A stretch of DNA of 64,000 bases from Phellopilus nigrolimitatus (GCA_021029095.1 JAJOHG010000001.1:2170001-2234000); one strand, 5' to 3'. Counted from the first letter of the stretch, positions 48,401-60,600 are shown. Notes: generated by a model not told the origin, from the letters alone. Numbers and translations: made by a program.

Positions 48401-51400
48401 CCCCTACAAACGAGTGAGTTCAACCTACTCATAAAAGAAATGTTAGGTTACCTCTGGGCTATTAATTGAGTAGATGGATGTGGCCTCGTTGTAGACTCAA
48501 TCAGCAATTTCGCAGTTTCGGGCATTTGCGGTATGTCCCGCCTTAGCAGAAGAATGAGGCATTGTATAGCCATCTGCAGATACCGCCACTGCAGAGGGAA
48601 AGTTTAGTCGTTTAGAACGATTGGGCTGAACGGAGACAGAGCCTACATGAGTTGCTGGACGCCTCGCTATTCCAATAACATTCGCAACCTGCCAACACAT
48701 TCGTCACTGATTCTAGACAACAACTTTTCGGCTTACCAGTTTCTCATACACTGCTTCATTCTGCTCAGCTTGCCTAGAGCTCAGAATTGTAGCACTCTTG
48801 ACGAGATTGGTATTAGTCTTCAGATCGGAAAAATGGGCTCGCAAAGTCTCAAGTGCAGCGTCTAAACGCATGTTAGTATCCGACGATGGAAGTCTGCGCA
48901 GGCTTTCTTGGCTGATGCAGCTCAATAAAAGCTCGTTGTGTACCGACGAGACGAGCTTCTGGATTGAAGGCTATCTTCAGAGTAAGTATGATGTCTCGAC
49001 GGTCAGAAACGAGGAAGGCACCTTCTCTTGATGTTGACATTCAAGAAGAGCAGTCACGTAGTCACTCAGAATAGCCCGCTCTATTAACAGTGAGCCGGAG
49101 AATAAAGTAAAAACCTGTTGAGGACTTTACCTGAGCGAATTACCGAGTCTGCGGACAGAAGATAAGCGCCTCATACATAATTCAGAATAAAGAATACTTA
49201 CATAAGCTCTTAAAGGAGAGGACATAAAGTGCGCCCTTCATCCGATCTGGGTCTGTTCCCCGGACCAGTGTTGAGATCATCTTTGGGAATACGAACTGCT
49301 TGCTTAGAGGGTAGTGCTAGGGGAAGGGTGTCAATCAAAAAGCGCATGATTTGTTCCGTGTTGCTTACATCGCAAACAGCGGACAGAACACTTTGACTGT
49401 GTCTAAATAGGACCGCTCAAACTTTGAGTAAGACTTCCCGGGTCGCCCTTGTTCAATGTGCTTACCGTCTCGCACGGGTGTATGGTGACAGTGAAAACTC
49501 GATCAAATCGTCGAATAGCAATGTGTCGAAATCTGATCGGCAGCGATCCATTGCATGAATCATCAGGCGTGCATTGTGGTAAACTTGTGCCCGCTTCAAT
49601 ATCACGAGGCGCGTGTTTTCTTTTTGGCGTGGCCACATGCGATTTACGCTTAACGCAAGTAAAATGAGTAACAGTAAGGCATCTGGAAGAAGGCGAGCTC
49701 ACTCCCGAGCCATTGCATAATTCTTCTGCAATAACTTATAGCTCGATTTGTTCGTCCCATATTCGAGCATATACACATCAATTGCCTTACATGAGCGACC
49801 TGTAAGCCCGGATGTATTTCTTCTAGATACAAGCGCTTATTTACCTTGAGAACACTAATGACTGCGTCAATGTGGTCTTCACCGCCGACGTTTCCGCGGA
49901 GGGAGACAGCCGCCTGGTGGACGACGCGTCCGTAGTGCGCTCTGTGTTTGACGACAGCCTGATAACGGGGATCCTGCGGATCAGTAAGGGTAAACCCAGC
50001 TTTCACATCAAAACCGGCAGGAAGAAGGTCTGCAAGCACGCCCTCCATGTCTTTCAGACACGGATCTCCCGTCCGTTTCACCTCCTGGAATAGCGTGGGT
50101 AATCCAGCCCAGGCGGATCGCACTGCGTATAGGTATCTAAAGAGAACGATCAGTTAAAGCATTCTTTCGACGACATCAAGTCACACCACATACCGACAAA
50201 AGTCGTTGCGCGCGACATTGTCCCAGGCGCCTGTATCGCTGAGCAGCTGCTCCAAACGGACAAGAAGCGGAGCTGCAATTTGCTCGAGAATCTGAATCAC
50301 GAAAGCTATTTCCTCGTCGTTTGGCACTATTCAAAAAAAGTAATCATAGGATCGATGTTATGCTATAAATAAAAAATGCATACCATGCCATTCGATCCTA
50401 ACGTCTTTGGGCTCGTAGAAGCGACCCCAATGGAGATTATGGTTCCTGTCAAATTCTATCGCTCATTCAATTTTGTCAGCCGCTTCTCAATAATTACGGA
50501 CACACCTTCAGTCTCCCACTCGTCCGTGTTCACAAATCTGCTGTTGTACGGATATACACCAGACAACGTATGTAAAAGCCGCGAAAGAAGGCGCCCGGCT
50601 CCGCTGTATCCTCGCTCACTCTTCGTCTTGTCAATCAGGACAGAGAGAAGGCCGAGAATCGCGTCCTTATGTTTCAGGATCTGTAGATTGGGTTAGAACT
50701 CCGAAATGATTTTTTTTCAAGAAGGGAATTCAGTTTGTACGCACGGCAGGACCACCGTACCCGAGGCATCCGCGCAAGATCGAGATATCTAAACACATCG
50801 GAATTAGAACGCTCAGGTGGTTGAGAAGCCGACAAACGTACTCCAATGCAATGTCGTGTCCGAGGGCACAGCAGCGTGCGAAGATGTCGTCCTCACACTC
50901 GATGCCCCGTGCTTAAGCTCCTCCTTGATTTGTTGGACGCAGAAGGGCAAGAACTTGTCAATCGTCCGCTGCGGCTTCGTGCGTGCAAGGCACGAGACGA
51001 GCTGCCCGAGTGCTCGTACGGCGTTCGACTTCGTATTTGTCGTCGCATAGTCGTAGACGATCTTGAGCACGAGTTCGTAGAGCCCATCGGAAAGGTGCAG
51101 GCAGACCACATCGAGCATGTTCTTGATCGACCGGAGCACGCTTTCTTCCGACTTACCGCCCGTCGTATTTTTCTTTCCGCCCTCCTCGGGGAGGTTCTCG
51201 TAGAGCGCGAAAACGCGGCGAAAGAGCGAGGTGACCCAGTCTTCCGACGAGTCTGATTTAGCACAAGAAAGGTGTCCCTTAAACATCTCTTTACTGACCT
51301 GCAAAGCTAGCGGTACTATCCCTTACGAGAGCGCGCTCCTTGGTTATGTCAAGGACAGCGAACGCTTCCGAATCACCATCAGGAAAACGGACATCTTCCT

Positions 51401-53774
51401 GGACAACATCCATGAGCTCTGACGGACCATTGTCCGCAGCTAGAGCTCCAGCGGATTGAGCGCTTGTCGAGAGGTCACCGATTTTTATGTGCTGAATTGC
51501 TGCACATATAAACATCGTAGCACAGACTGTCTTCGACGGATCGTTCTTTGGTAGTAGAGGTCAGCAATAATGCATACACATTTTGAGCACTATAACTTAC
51601 CAGATCAATACCTGGAATACATAACTCGAGCAGAGGGACGAGGTGCTTCTGGCCTCCGCGCCAGATCTTCTCTGATACGAGCGGCAGCGCGACGCCCGAG
51701 AGCATGCTGAGCACCGCCGTCGTCCGATGGGTCTCGTTGACAACCTCAAGCCCACCGTACGCGCGCTCGAGGAGTTGTGGCATGACGAGTCCCGGTTCGA
51801 GCAGCGCCATGCTCCGCAGAGCGCCCTGCGCGAGGCCCATGGCGACCTGGTCCTTCGCGAAGAGCGCAAGCAGCATCGGCGTACGCAGGGTTAGTACAAA
51901 TGCACGCCGGATCGCTGGTGTTAGGCGCTGGGTCTGTGAATAAGATAAAAAGAAAGCAGAAATGAATGATTATCCCTAGAGAAATAAAGATCTGGTGCGC
52001 ACAACAGGAGTCCTGCATCTTGGGTCCTCCTCCTCTTTCCAGCGCTTGCAGAACTCAGACGCAAGGCGGTTCAAGAAATTTGACAGCTAGAAGTAAGGGC
52101 GTCAATAAATGAAATGCAAAATGCATACGAACTGGAAACGCATTACAAAGAATGTCCAACTGCCGGTGTTGGACGGATGAAAGAAGGACTCTGTGCATGT
52201 TATGATCTTCGCAAGGGAGTCCAATGCTTTTGAACCTGCGAGATAGCCTATCTGTACTTGCTGGCCTGGTGCAGGGGACCCCTGAGATGCGTCGGACTTT
52301 ATGGGCCCGTCAACGGACAACGAGTAGACGATTAACTTCGCCAAAGATTCTGTATTCTCTTTCAGCCTTTGCTAAGAAGTAATATCAAACACTAAATACG
52401 TACGCTGCTTGTTGACTACCTTCTTAATCCGTACATTATTCTTGCTGCCCATCATATCTGCGTGTCCCGCCGTCGTGCTCGCTCCCTAGAAAGTAAGTAC
52501 TAAGTCTATGAGAAAGCCACTAGTCTCGCACTAGCGCACCTTCGTCGCACCAACTGGAACGTCTGTTTTTGAGAAGGAAGAGGAGCACGTAAAGTCAGAA
52601 CAAAATTCGAGCGACATCAAGGCAAACATCCTCACTCATAGAACCAAGACATTTCCCCATGAGGAGTGTCCACTGGTCCTCGCTCCATATACCGACGTCG
52701 CGCCAGTTCGCTCCACATTCCTCGCCGTAAGGTCCGGCAGGGCCTGAGACGTGCTCCTCGGCGAGGTCACCCATGAGCTCGATCATCCTGTCGTCGACAA
52801 TGCTCGAGTTAAAGGCCTCCCAGATCGTGAACAACACAGGAAGATATTCTTGTGGGCGGGAAAAGGGAAGAAAAGACGTCAAAACGGGGATCGTGCTCAG
52901 TAATGTCTGGGGAACAGTCATCAGTTAATTTTAAAAATCAGAGTGTGCAAGGGATCCATACGTCTCTGGTGAGTAGAGGAAGAATTGTGTTCAGTAGATT
53001 GTTTATCTCTGTACTAGGGAAGAACCGTCTACTAGACTCTGCGAGGTAAATGTAAATATTAGCTACATTCCGCCTGAAACACTGTCAATATAATCTACAT
53101 AAATCGCAGGCTCAGAATAGTTCTCACGTCGTTTCGTGAAGTCGCTTCATAGGCCATAGCTCTTTCTTCAGTACGCGCCAAAGAGGCTGCCAGTCCAACA
53201 CGATGTCCTTTGTGTCGAGCGTAATTAACGAGTCGCGTCTGTGCGGAATCAAGCTAGAGAGCATTTGGACTCGCTCGCGAATAAGATGAGAATCCACACC
53301 AGGGACGAGGCAGAGCTCGTAGTAGTAGTGGATGAGCTTAACACGGGTCGGCTTGGACATAGGATAGCGTAGAAGGATCCAGCTATAATCCACGGATTAA
53401 CACGACATCGTCGATCAATATTCTCGAAACTGGAAGACACTTGAAAGCAGTACGTACCGGCTGATTATTGTTTCCCAACCGCGAAAGAGGTACTGCTGAT
53501 TCGACTTCGCACAGACGTACATCTTGTCCACAATATGCGCGAGAAGCGCGTCCATTTCCTCGATGGACTCGCACTCATACGGAACGGCGTCGAGGTACGT
53601 GCGCAGCGCTGCGCGTTGCTTTGTGAGCGAGGCTTCCTCGGCATCGGCGGGTATGTCTTCAGCGCCATCGACGGGCGAGCCGGGAGTCGACAGGCCATCG
53701 TCTTGAAGCACCGCGTTGTCTGACATGAGCTGCTGAGCACGAGCCATAAGCTCGCCGATTTCAGCCAGGGACAT
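45421..53774 (-). CDS. BLM10: Proteasome activator BLM10/PA200
   Basis: Giant HEAT-repeat protein that caps the 20S proteasome. From ATG 53772-53774 (MSLAEIGELMARAQQLMSD; an upstream Met at 53810 is possible) the N-terminal block YLDAVPYECESIEEMDALLA and RYPMSKPTRVKLIHYYYELC, then DWQPLWRVLKKELWPMKRLH are diagnostic of the family. About twenty-five exons of HEAT-like helical repeats follow, for example RYQAVVKHRAHYGRVVHQAA, EITLGLLRGSKHWFDTDRKV (BLM10-like region) and ENVEVREMAAKLLSGLLRCS near the C terminus. The last parts read DTWHTDQQAFDEDQLQALSN and MLIGTSY. A GTAGGT donor (45499-45504) and TTTCAG acceptor then give an 8-nt terminal exon that completes YYA-stop, the HbYX-type tail that opens the proteasome gate. 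Some internal exon joins were not checked base by base. Confidence 0.9.
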
Positions 53775-54082
53775 TGGAACTGTGTGGGTTATAGATGAGA
53801 TGGGAGACAATGGAGGGGGTCAAAATTGGAGGACGTACTCCTTGTACGCGTCACTCGCTTTGTATTTTCTAGAACAAAGTGCTGTGTCAACGAGAGCGAC
53901 GCGTCAGCAATCGAGTCAGCGACGGCTTGCACGTTCACCGACAGGGAAATAACAAGGTGAGAGTTGACGCAGCCTGAAGTGAGTGATCGACTAGCCGCGT
54001 GTAGCCGGCCGAGCTCTTCCGCACCGACGCTGCAACTCGCTTCCTCTTCGCCGTCAACGACGACGTCAAACACTTCCGAACA
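53775..54082. promoter_or_regulatory. Shared divergent promoter of BLM10 and the AIM18-like gene
   Basis: Only about 308 bp separate the two start codons, which face away from each other, so both promoters must lie here. A GC-rich minus-strand frame crosses the interval and could be leader or an upstream BLM10 exon, but it carries no motif. No clear TATA box. Confidence 0.5.
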
Positions 54083-55239
54083 ATGCTTCGCCAACTTGTG
54101 CCCTCTCTGCGCACAGCAGGACGGTGGCGCGCCGCTCCGCGCTTTTTTTCTCAATCGTCATCGCATGCCGCGCCCGCCAGCGGCGTGAGGAACGCCGCCC
54201 TCCGCCGCGGCGCCGCGTTCGCGCTCGTCACAGCAGCCGGCGCTGCCCTTCTCCTGCAGACGCGCGGTATGGTGCATCTCGACGCGTTCGTGCCATCTCC
54301 AGACCCTTCCGCTGCCTCGGACGCGACGCGCAGTTCGTGAGTGCCCAGCGTCTTGCTTCGTTTTCGCTGACGTGCCTGCCACTAGTGGATCCTGACACGG
54401 GAATCGCATTCCCCGAGACGCTCGTCGTCCCATCACGTGTGCGTCTCCCGCCCTTCTCGCTCGTCGGCCTGGGCGTGCGCACTGTCTCCTTTCTCGGGAT
54501 AAAAGTCTACTCCGTCGGGTTCTACGCAGATCTGTCGAACCCAAGCCTGAAGGTGCGTAATAGGAGAACGAACCGGGACCAGAATCAATACAACTAAACA
54601 CGCAAATAATTAGGTACCTGAGGATGCGACACCGGACGAAAAAATCGACTATATCATCTCCAACACCGCATGCGCTCTGAGACTCAGTATGCTCATTTTC
54701 CATCAGTCTCACTTTATTCCTCCTAACATATCCTACAATTCAGTCCCGACGCGCAATACCTCCTATGCACACTTGCGCGACGGTTTCCTGCGCACTATAC
54801 AAGCACGCATGTCCGCGCAGCTCAAGCGTGGAGTGCTCTCCCCAGCCGACGCGGAGGACGCACAGTCACCGCTGCGCAAGCTCAAGTCCATGTTCCCGAA
54901 CACAAAGCTCGGGAAGGGCGAGACGCTTGATATCCTGCTGCTGCATCCTCCGAAGGGCTCTACCGAAAAGCGTGTGCTCGTTATCAGGGACCTCGGGTCG
55001 ATCGAAAGTAACTGGCTTGCGAAGTGCGTTTCTTTTCGAAGACGACTGAGTGTATTGAAATAATAATGATATTTTTTGTATAAAGGGAATTCGTCATGGC
55101 ATACTTCGAAGGCACAGGTTTGAGTCCTCCGGTAAGCCGACGCCGCCTCTCCGTCATAAAAATGTTAACTCCATATAATCAGATGAAAAAATCTGTAGTG
55201 GCATTTCTTCAGGAACCTCCGACGGTGTCTGCGCAGTAG
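54083..55239 (+). CDS. AIM18: Chalcone-isomerase-like mitochondrial protein
   Basis: Member of the fungal chalcone-isomerase-fold family (yeast Aim18/Aim46), mitochondrial inner-membrane-associated proteins of unclear activity. The N terminus MLRQLVPSLRTAGRWRAAPR plus FFSQSSS is a clear presequence; AAFALVTAAGAALLLQTRGM is a likely membrane anchor. The domain starts DPDTGIAFPETLVV and VGLGVRTVSFLGIKVYSVGF, the family's signature strands. Then DYIISNTACALRLIPTRNTS, GFLRTIQARMSAQLKRGVLS, RKLKSMFPNTKLGKGETLDI and EFVMAYFEGTGLSPPMKKSV, ending at TAG 55237-55239. About six exons. The join between exon 1 and exon 2 is best with a GTTCGT donor after the CGC-A, which is not a strong site. Confidence 0.85.
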
Positions 55240-55453
55240 TCACTTGCATATCAATCTGGCTCTTGATTTTAATACACTCGAATTCATCTGTTCACCACTC
55301 AGGATAACGCTTTGTTCACAATATTTAGGATAATACAGGACACAACATGCTCACAGGCAGACTACAAGTACATTGTACACTTGCCAGCAGGATGACCAGA
55401 ACCAAGATAACAAGAGGACATAGCGCGATCCAGGAAAATCCCAATGAGAATAT

Positions 55454-57800
55454 TTAATTGATAGCAAGCGTGACAATAAGGTACCCATTTGCGACAACCA
55501 CAACGAGCCAGATCGCGTACGCAACGATGGTCAGAGGCCACCCGTTACTGTAGTCGACATACTCTCCCACCATGGCATCCGCCAACGAGGGTAGCGCTGC
55601 AGCTTCGACGTACGAGACATCGACCGCGCGGCCCTTGCCCTTTTCAGAAGTTTCTTCCTCCGTGTTCTTTTCTGGCCTGGTGTAAAAGTCGGAGGGTTCT
55701 TGCGCGGAAACCCGTCCAATCTCTTGATTAAGAACTCTGATACCTTCATCGCCATCGAGCACCTCGTAATGGCTGTCCTCTTTCCGAGCAATATCCGACG
55801 CGCTCCCCTTATTCGACGCCTCGCCGTTCTTCTCGTTCATGTCCACGCACGCCTCGCATCCCGCGAGCGCTGCCGCGCTGCTTGCATCAGATACGAGCTC
55901 CCGTGGGCGACGGACGCGCATGACGACGGAAGAGGACGTGAGCCACACGAGTGGAAACACCACGAACGGAAGGACGATGCTGAGCACAACTTGCGAGATG
56001 ACAAGAAGCGTGCTAATGCCATCTCGACCGACGACGACCGCGACGACCATAGCCGGGATGAGTCCCAGGCAGCGCGTCAGCAGACGACGAAGAAAGGGCT
56101 TGTGTTCGTTTTGTTTTTATTTTATTTTAGAAAATGCTGATATGATAAAGGAAAATGAGACAAAGTCTTACAGAAATCCTCCATTGGATGAAACCCTCCG
56201 AGACAATTTGACCTGCAAGCGTTGCGGTGATGCTAGCGCTCTGCCCAGAGCACACGAGTGCAATTGCAAATACGATCGCAGCCGCTGTTATCGTTTTAGT
56301 TGAAGCCCCAATTTATATTGGACTGAAAACAAACGTTTTCCAATGAAGCTGGTTATTAGGTCGTACGCGTCAAATAGGCCAGCTGGCGTGTTATTTGCTG
56401 TCCGGCCTGGCCCAAAGAAAAATACAGCGCCAGCGAGAATCAAGATTCTGTTCGCGAAATCAGAGACAAGAGTCAAGAGAGGCCTTCACAACGAGACTCA
56501 CGCAGCATTGATCACAACCGCGAAACCAAGTAGACTCATGACAATGTCCCATAAACCGTGCTTATAATGTGCATTGATAAACGCAAGTGAGTTGTTCAGC
56601 CGCTCGCCATATGGTGTCGAGGTATCAGGCTGGTTCTCACCGCGCTCAACGCGGCCTGTAGAGAAAAGGGTCTTGAACATCTTCTTGAAGATGGCGCGTC
56701 TGCTTAGAGGAGGAGTCACGTTAGGAAGCGCGAGGGGCACTCCAACGGGCCCCGTGGAGACACGGTCATTTGTCGCGAGATGCGAACCGAGGTAGAGAGC
56801 ATGTGGCATTACAGTTGCGCCCAATATACCAACGGCTTGAGAAGGACCACTTTTCAGTATTAGCGAGCTCCGAATGAGGATACATATGCGTACATGCATA
56901 GAGGGCATTTGGTTCTACAATTGTGTGAGAAGGGAGAAAACCAGCGAACGCATCGGGCCAATGTGGCTTGACCTTGGCAATCAGGACAGCGAAACAAACG
57001 AAAACGACAAGGACCTTTGTCCGTGCGTAAGAACAAGGTCAACGGTGATGGAAAACCACTCACAAGGATAATAATAATAATTTCGAACACGCGCGCAGGT
57101 CGACCATGGCTTCTTGAGGGGTCACCGACGGCAAGAATAAATATGACATCAAGAGCAGTCAAGAGAACCGCTACAGGAAGGGGGAGCTTGGGAAATATCA
57201 GAACTAGACCAATGGCAGAGCCCAGGAGCTCAGCAAGGTCCGTGCTGATAATGGCGAGCTCAGATAGCAAGTAGAGGGGGTATAGAAAGCAATATCTTGC
57301 GAGCTTAGGGAACCGAGGATGGTCGTGTAACAGTAAACGACAATGGGACGCAAGATCTATAAACACTGTGAGTATTCATTGCAAATGAGTGAACGAATAA
57401 AACAAATTCAATTCGCACCAAGACCCGTAACACATCCTAGTTTGCATGACAGTGCCTGGGTATATGCGTCAGCACTCACTTTAAACCAAAATTTAGGCCG
57501 TCATAGCAAACCTGCAGGACAACGGCTGTCAGATAACGATAATTCAGTTTCGTTTTTGCCTTCTTCTCATTTTCAAATCGTACCTCCCAACCCAGACATC
57601 AAGACAATAAATAGAAGTTTGTAGCCAAATTGTGAGCCGGCAAGGAGGTCCGTACTCCAATTTCCCCTGCAGAACTACACCGTCAGAACCACGTCGAAGA
57701 CTCGAGACGACTGCTCGATGGCTCACGGATCGAAGTACGCGACAGCGCAAATGATGCCGACGCCAGCATGGCGCTTCATATGGTGTACTGAATGTCCCAT
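55454..57800 (-). CDS. NRAMP divalent metal transporter, copy 1
   Basis: Proton-coupled Mn2+/Fe2+ importer of the NRAMP/SMF family, about 11-12 TM. From ATG 57798-57800, HAGVGIICAVAYFDPGNWST holds the DPGN metal-binding motif of TM1, restored across an intron. A 14-nt exon (57512-57525) gives AVVLQ. Then KLGCVTGLDLASHCRLLLHD, YPLYLLSELAIISTDLAELL, GDPSRSHGRPARVFEIIIII. TM6 motif is GILGATVMPHALYLGSHLAT (MPH). Then DIVMSLLGFAVVINAA, FANRILILAGAVFFFGPGRT, ITATLAGQIVSEGFIQWRI (family signature), and a last exon with RCLGLIPAMVVAVVVGRDGI leading to two helices split by an acidic loop and ending at 55454. Start before TM1 is short, so an upstream exon is possible. No lesions found. Confidence 0.92.
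57512..57525 (-). other. 14-nt microexon of NRAMP copy 1
   Basis: CCGTTGTCCTGCAG on the minus strand, flanked by a GACAG acceptor and a GTTTGC donor. It joins the G of the previous exon to give Ala-Val-Val-Leu-Gln, matching the family's usual segment after TM2. Confidence 0.7.
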
Positions 57801-58107
57801 AGGCTTTCCGTATGTGATTTACTCGACTCGACTCGTCCAGCTCGTCAGGTTTCTGCTGTCTAGAATGCGGGTGTGCAGCGAGGCAGGAAAAGCGCATGGC
57901 GGGGGAGCGAGCAGACGTGGAGATACATGGTGCGAGCGGGGATATCGTGTAGGGGTTCCCAAGAGAGTGGTTAAAGGAACCGCTGCAGTGGATCGGGACT
58001 CGGGCAAAATGAAATTAGTTAAGGCGTCTTGTGGCCGTGGGAACTTGCAACTCAGCGCGTCGCGTCCGCGGATCGCGTCACGTCGCTACCCATCCCGCAA
58101 CGCCGCC

Positions 58108-58653
58108 ATGGTCCTCGACGACCTCCACCCCGTCGACGACTACAGCCATCGCTTTTTATATGGCACGAATGGATACAGGCGGGTCCAAGCAGCCGCATGC
58201 TAGCAAACTCCTAACTGCATTCAATGGCCCGCTGACGACAGAGAACGTCTTCGACTACTTTGCAACCTCTATGTTCTACGACAAGCAGAGCAATAACCAG
58301 GTCCTTTGCGTGCAGACTATCCATACGGGACAGCCCATCCTCAACGAGGCGGAGGAGTTCAAGTGCGTCTCCCCATTCTCTTCCTTTTGCATCAGCTCAT
58401 TTTTAGACCGCAGACGTTTCACAGGCATCGAATTCGCGCTTGCGCACGCCCAGCCACCATCGCTTTTCGTTATTTATAAGCGCGAGCGTCTCTCGCCAGA
58501 AGAGGGTTTGTCGCCAGCAGTCTAGTCCGACTCTCGCACGGCGTGAGGCAAAGCCCTTCTTACCTTCTCACACCGACAGTCCGCCCGCTCGCCGCACATT
58601 TTGTCATGAACAACCGCATATACCAGTCTCCTGATCTCTACAATGTGCTCTAA
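58108..58653 (+). pseudogene. MED6: Mediator subunit 6 (MED6), truncated and frame-disrupted
   Basis: MED6 is an essential head-module subunit of Mediator. Blocks: MVLDDLHPVDDYSHRF from ATG 58108; FIWHEWIQA in another frame; NGPLTTENVFDYFATSMFYD then KQSNNQVLCVQTIHTGQPIL; after an intron RFTGIEFALAHAQPPSLFVI and YKRERLSPEE; after another, VRPLAAHFVMNNRIYQSPDL and YNVL. Lesions: a five-T run at 58152-58156 where the family frame needs six; no splice site joins WIQA to NGPL; and TAA at 58651-58653 directly after YNVL, where family members continue as SNRL and a further long C-terminal region. Because MED6 is normally single-copy and essential, a functional copy probably exists elsewhere. Confidence 0.82.
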
Positions 58654-58842
58654 GGGCCCTTGCCGATGCACAGAGGCAAGCTGAATTTCGGAATTTCACA
58701 TCGCGATGGGTCGAGTACATCACGCGCGCCCCCCGCAGCACCGCTACGGACAAGGAGCACCGCTCCAGGCAGAGAAGGACACGGCGGAATGTGAGCAGCC
58801 AAGGTCGGAGAGGCTCAAAGGTGAGCGCGCCCTGAAGGGGGG

Positions 58843-59084
58843 ACAAGCGATGACGCTCGCACCTGCGGCTCCGACGCCTGTTCCTGCACCCGCTGCAGTG
58901 AGGCACCCGCCTCGCCCATGCGCAAGTGCGCTTCCGGCACCTCTGTTGCCCATGAAGAGAGGCCAACAGGCACCGCGTCTGGCCGTCTCTTCTGCAATCC
59001 ATGTCCTGGCCCTGCCGCCCGCTCCTCCGGCTGCAATCTCTGTGTGTGCTGCCCCGTCGGCGCCTGTACCAACTGCGCCCAAAG
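58843..59084 (+). other. Cysteine-rich frame, metallothionein-like composition
   Basis: One plus-strand frame reads TCGSDACSCTRCSEAPASPM, then after a Cys-poor gap CNPCPGPAARSSGCNLCVCC and PVGACTNCAQ, with CxC, CxxC and CC pairs like fungal metallothioneins. There is no start codon at its beginning; it could be preceded by an intron (GTGAGC at 58820) or be chance in GC-rich DNA. A role in metal binding next to metal transporter genes is tempting but unsupported. Confidence 0.25.
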
Positions 59085-59186
59085 TCGAATCCGAAATGGT
59101 GATACTACCAAATTTCTCTTGCTGCTTCACGATCAATTCAATTCAGACACTGCTCTTTTTCATTCATACACAACAAAGAATCATAA

Positions 59187-60600
59187 TGGACAAGTCCAAA
59201 GAACACGGCGTTGGAGGAGATGTTCGCGGCCAACACAGTAGAGGCATACCTCCCAGTCATCGAGGGCGCCCTCCTATGGCCCGTGGGGTGTATGGTGACT
59301 CGCATTCGAGATCCGCCGGACTACGCTCGTCTTCGGGCACCCCCGCGACATTGGCGAATACGGCCTAGGCGCTGGAGCTGTACATGTTTTTTCTCCCAAG
59401 CCGTCCGTGCAACCTGACGCGCGGATCTCGAAGAGAGCAGGATGTCCCACTTCCAAGTGCTGTCGGCCACAGACCCCTGACCGCCCGGGATTTGGGAAGC
59501 GCGGCGCCGCGATTGTAGTTCGAACGTCTTCGCATTCAGGTAGAAGGACGTCGTTTTGTATGATTACCCAATCAAGGTCACTCCTAAAAGAATGCTTCTA
59601 GTTACCTGCAAGGCGAGGATGTAACTATGATACTCTCCCGATCGTTTGAGCATTTAACTCATCGCACACGGGCGTGTCTGACAAGAAAGGTTACATGTTT
59701 CCTCCTTCTGCTTTGGGCGAATCCCCGCTCGCTTTTGGTGGGGGTGTCGATGCATGGAAGGGGTTCTTCGCTACCGTGTGCCCTACACATGGGAATCTGA
59801 TGGTCAATGTGAATGTCTGCATGAGCGCTTTCTACGTCCAGAATGCACGCCCCAATGACACGATGATCAAATATCAAGAGACATTGTGCGGGGGCAACCA
59901 GCCCCCAGAGCTTTTAACGGCGCGTGAGGGTTACAACGAAGCACTTAGGCTACCGCAGGAAGAGTGGAATTAAGGCTCTCAGAAGCCAGTCGGCGAGGAA
60001 GACAATCTTCCAGTGCGACAAACCGGGCCGAAGGGTTAGCGTCGAGCAATATTTTTAGCGGAGTAAGTACAGCTTAGTGACTAGCTAGAACTTGAAAACT
60101 CACCATATCGTATAGGGTTCAACATCCGCCTCCAACATGCAGACGATTTGCCTGTCATCAATGTCGGAAGACCAAGGACATCTTCGTTTCCGCGGAGCTT
60201 GCGAGATTGAGCCCGGCCAGCCGTTCGTGGGCATGCTCTCTGAGCGCGAAACTACTGAAAAAGAGAAACTACGCGACCAACCTGCCGTTCATCAACGCTA
60301 AAGCGATCAGAGAATAGGGTCTGGAAATATTGGGCCTGCGTCAGGGCGCGCGGCCCGCCATGCAGGGCTTCGGCATCGGATTCTTTATGGACATGGCGGT
60401 TTTTCCGGCGTACTAGGCACGACGTCGGACATGCGATGTTTCGTTTTGGCGTGTCGCTGGAGACGCAGAAGATCGGACGGCAATGTAGACAGCAAACGTG
60501 CTTGCTCCTCTTCATTGCATGTATGAGTCTTCGTGCGCGCCGGATGCATCGGGGCGTTCGCGGGCGACGAGCTCAACACGGACTTAAGAACCGGCTTTTA
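59187..60600 (+). pseudogene. Argonaute relic (N, L1, PAZ-end and L2 pieces)
   Basis: Argonautes are the slicer proteins of RNA silencing. Pieces in correct order: a Gly/Arg-rich lead (RGQHSRGIPPSHRGRPPMAR); VHVFSPKPSVQPDARISKRA and RPGFGKRGAAIVVRT from the N domain, followed one frame later by FFAFR, a stop, and VLYDYPIKVTPKR; the L1 block GGGVDAWKGFFATVCPTHGN and LMVNVNVCMSAFYVQNARPN; the end of PAZ as KTKDIFVSAEL and, in another frame, EIEPGQPFVGMLSERETTEK; then INAKAIRE-stop-GLEILGLRQGA and MQGFGIGFFMDMAVFPAY from L2. Much of the N domain and PAZ is missing and no PIWI domain is seen. Frame changes and stops show it is non-functional. Confidence 0.85.

Noticed and set aside
53789..54154. 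GC-rich minus-strand frame of 121 codons between BLM10 and the AIM18-like gene
   Set aside because: Overlaps the presequence exon of the plus-strand gene and shows no motif; likely a shadow frame.
58744..59136. Minus-strand Gly/Ala-rich frame
   Set aside because: Composition is what GC-rich DNA gives in a shadow frame of the cysteine-rich stretch; no motif.
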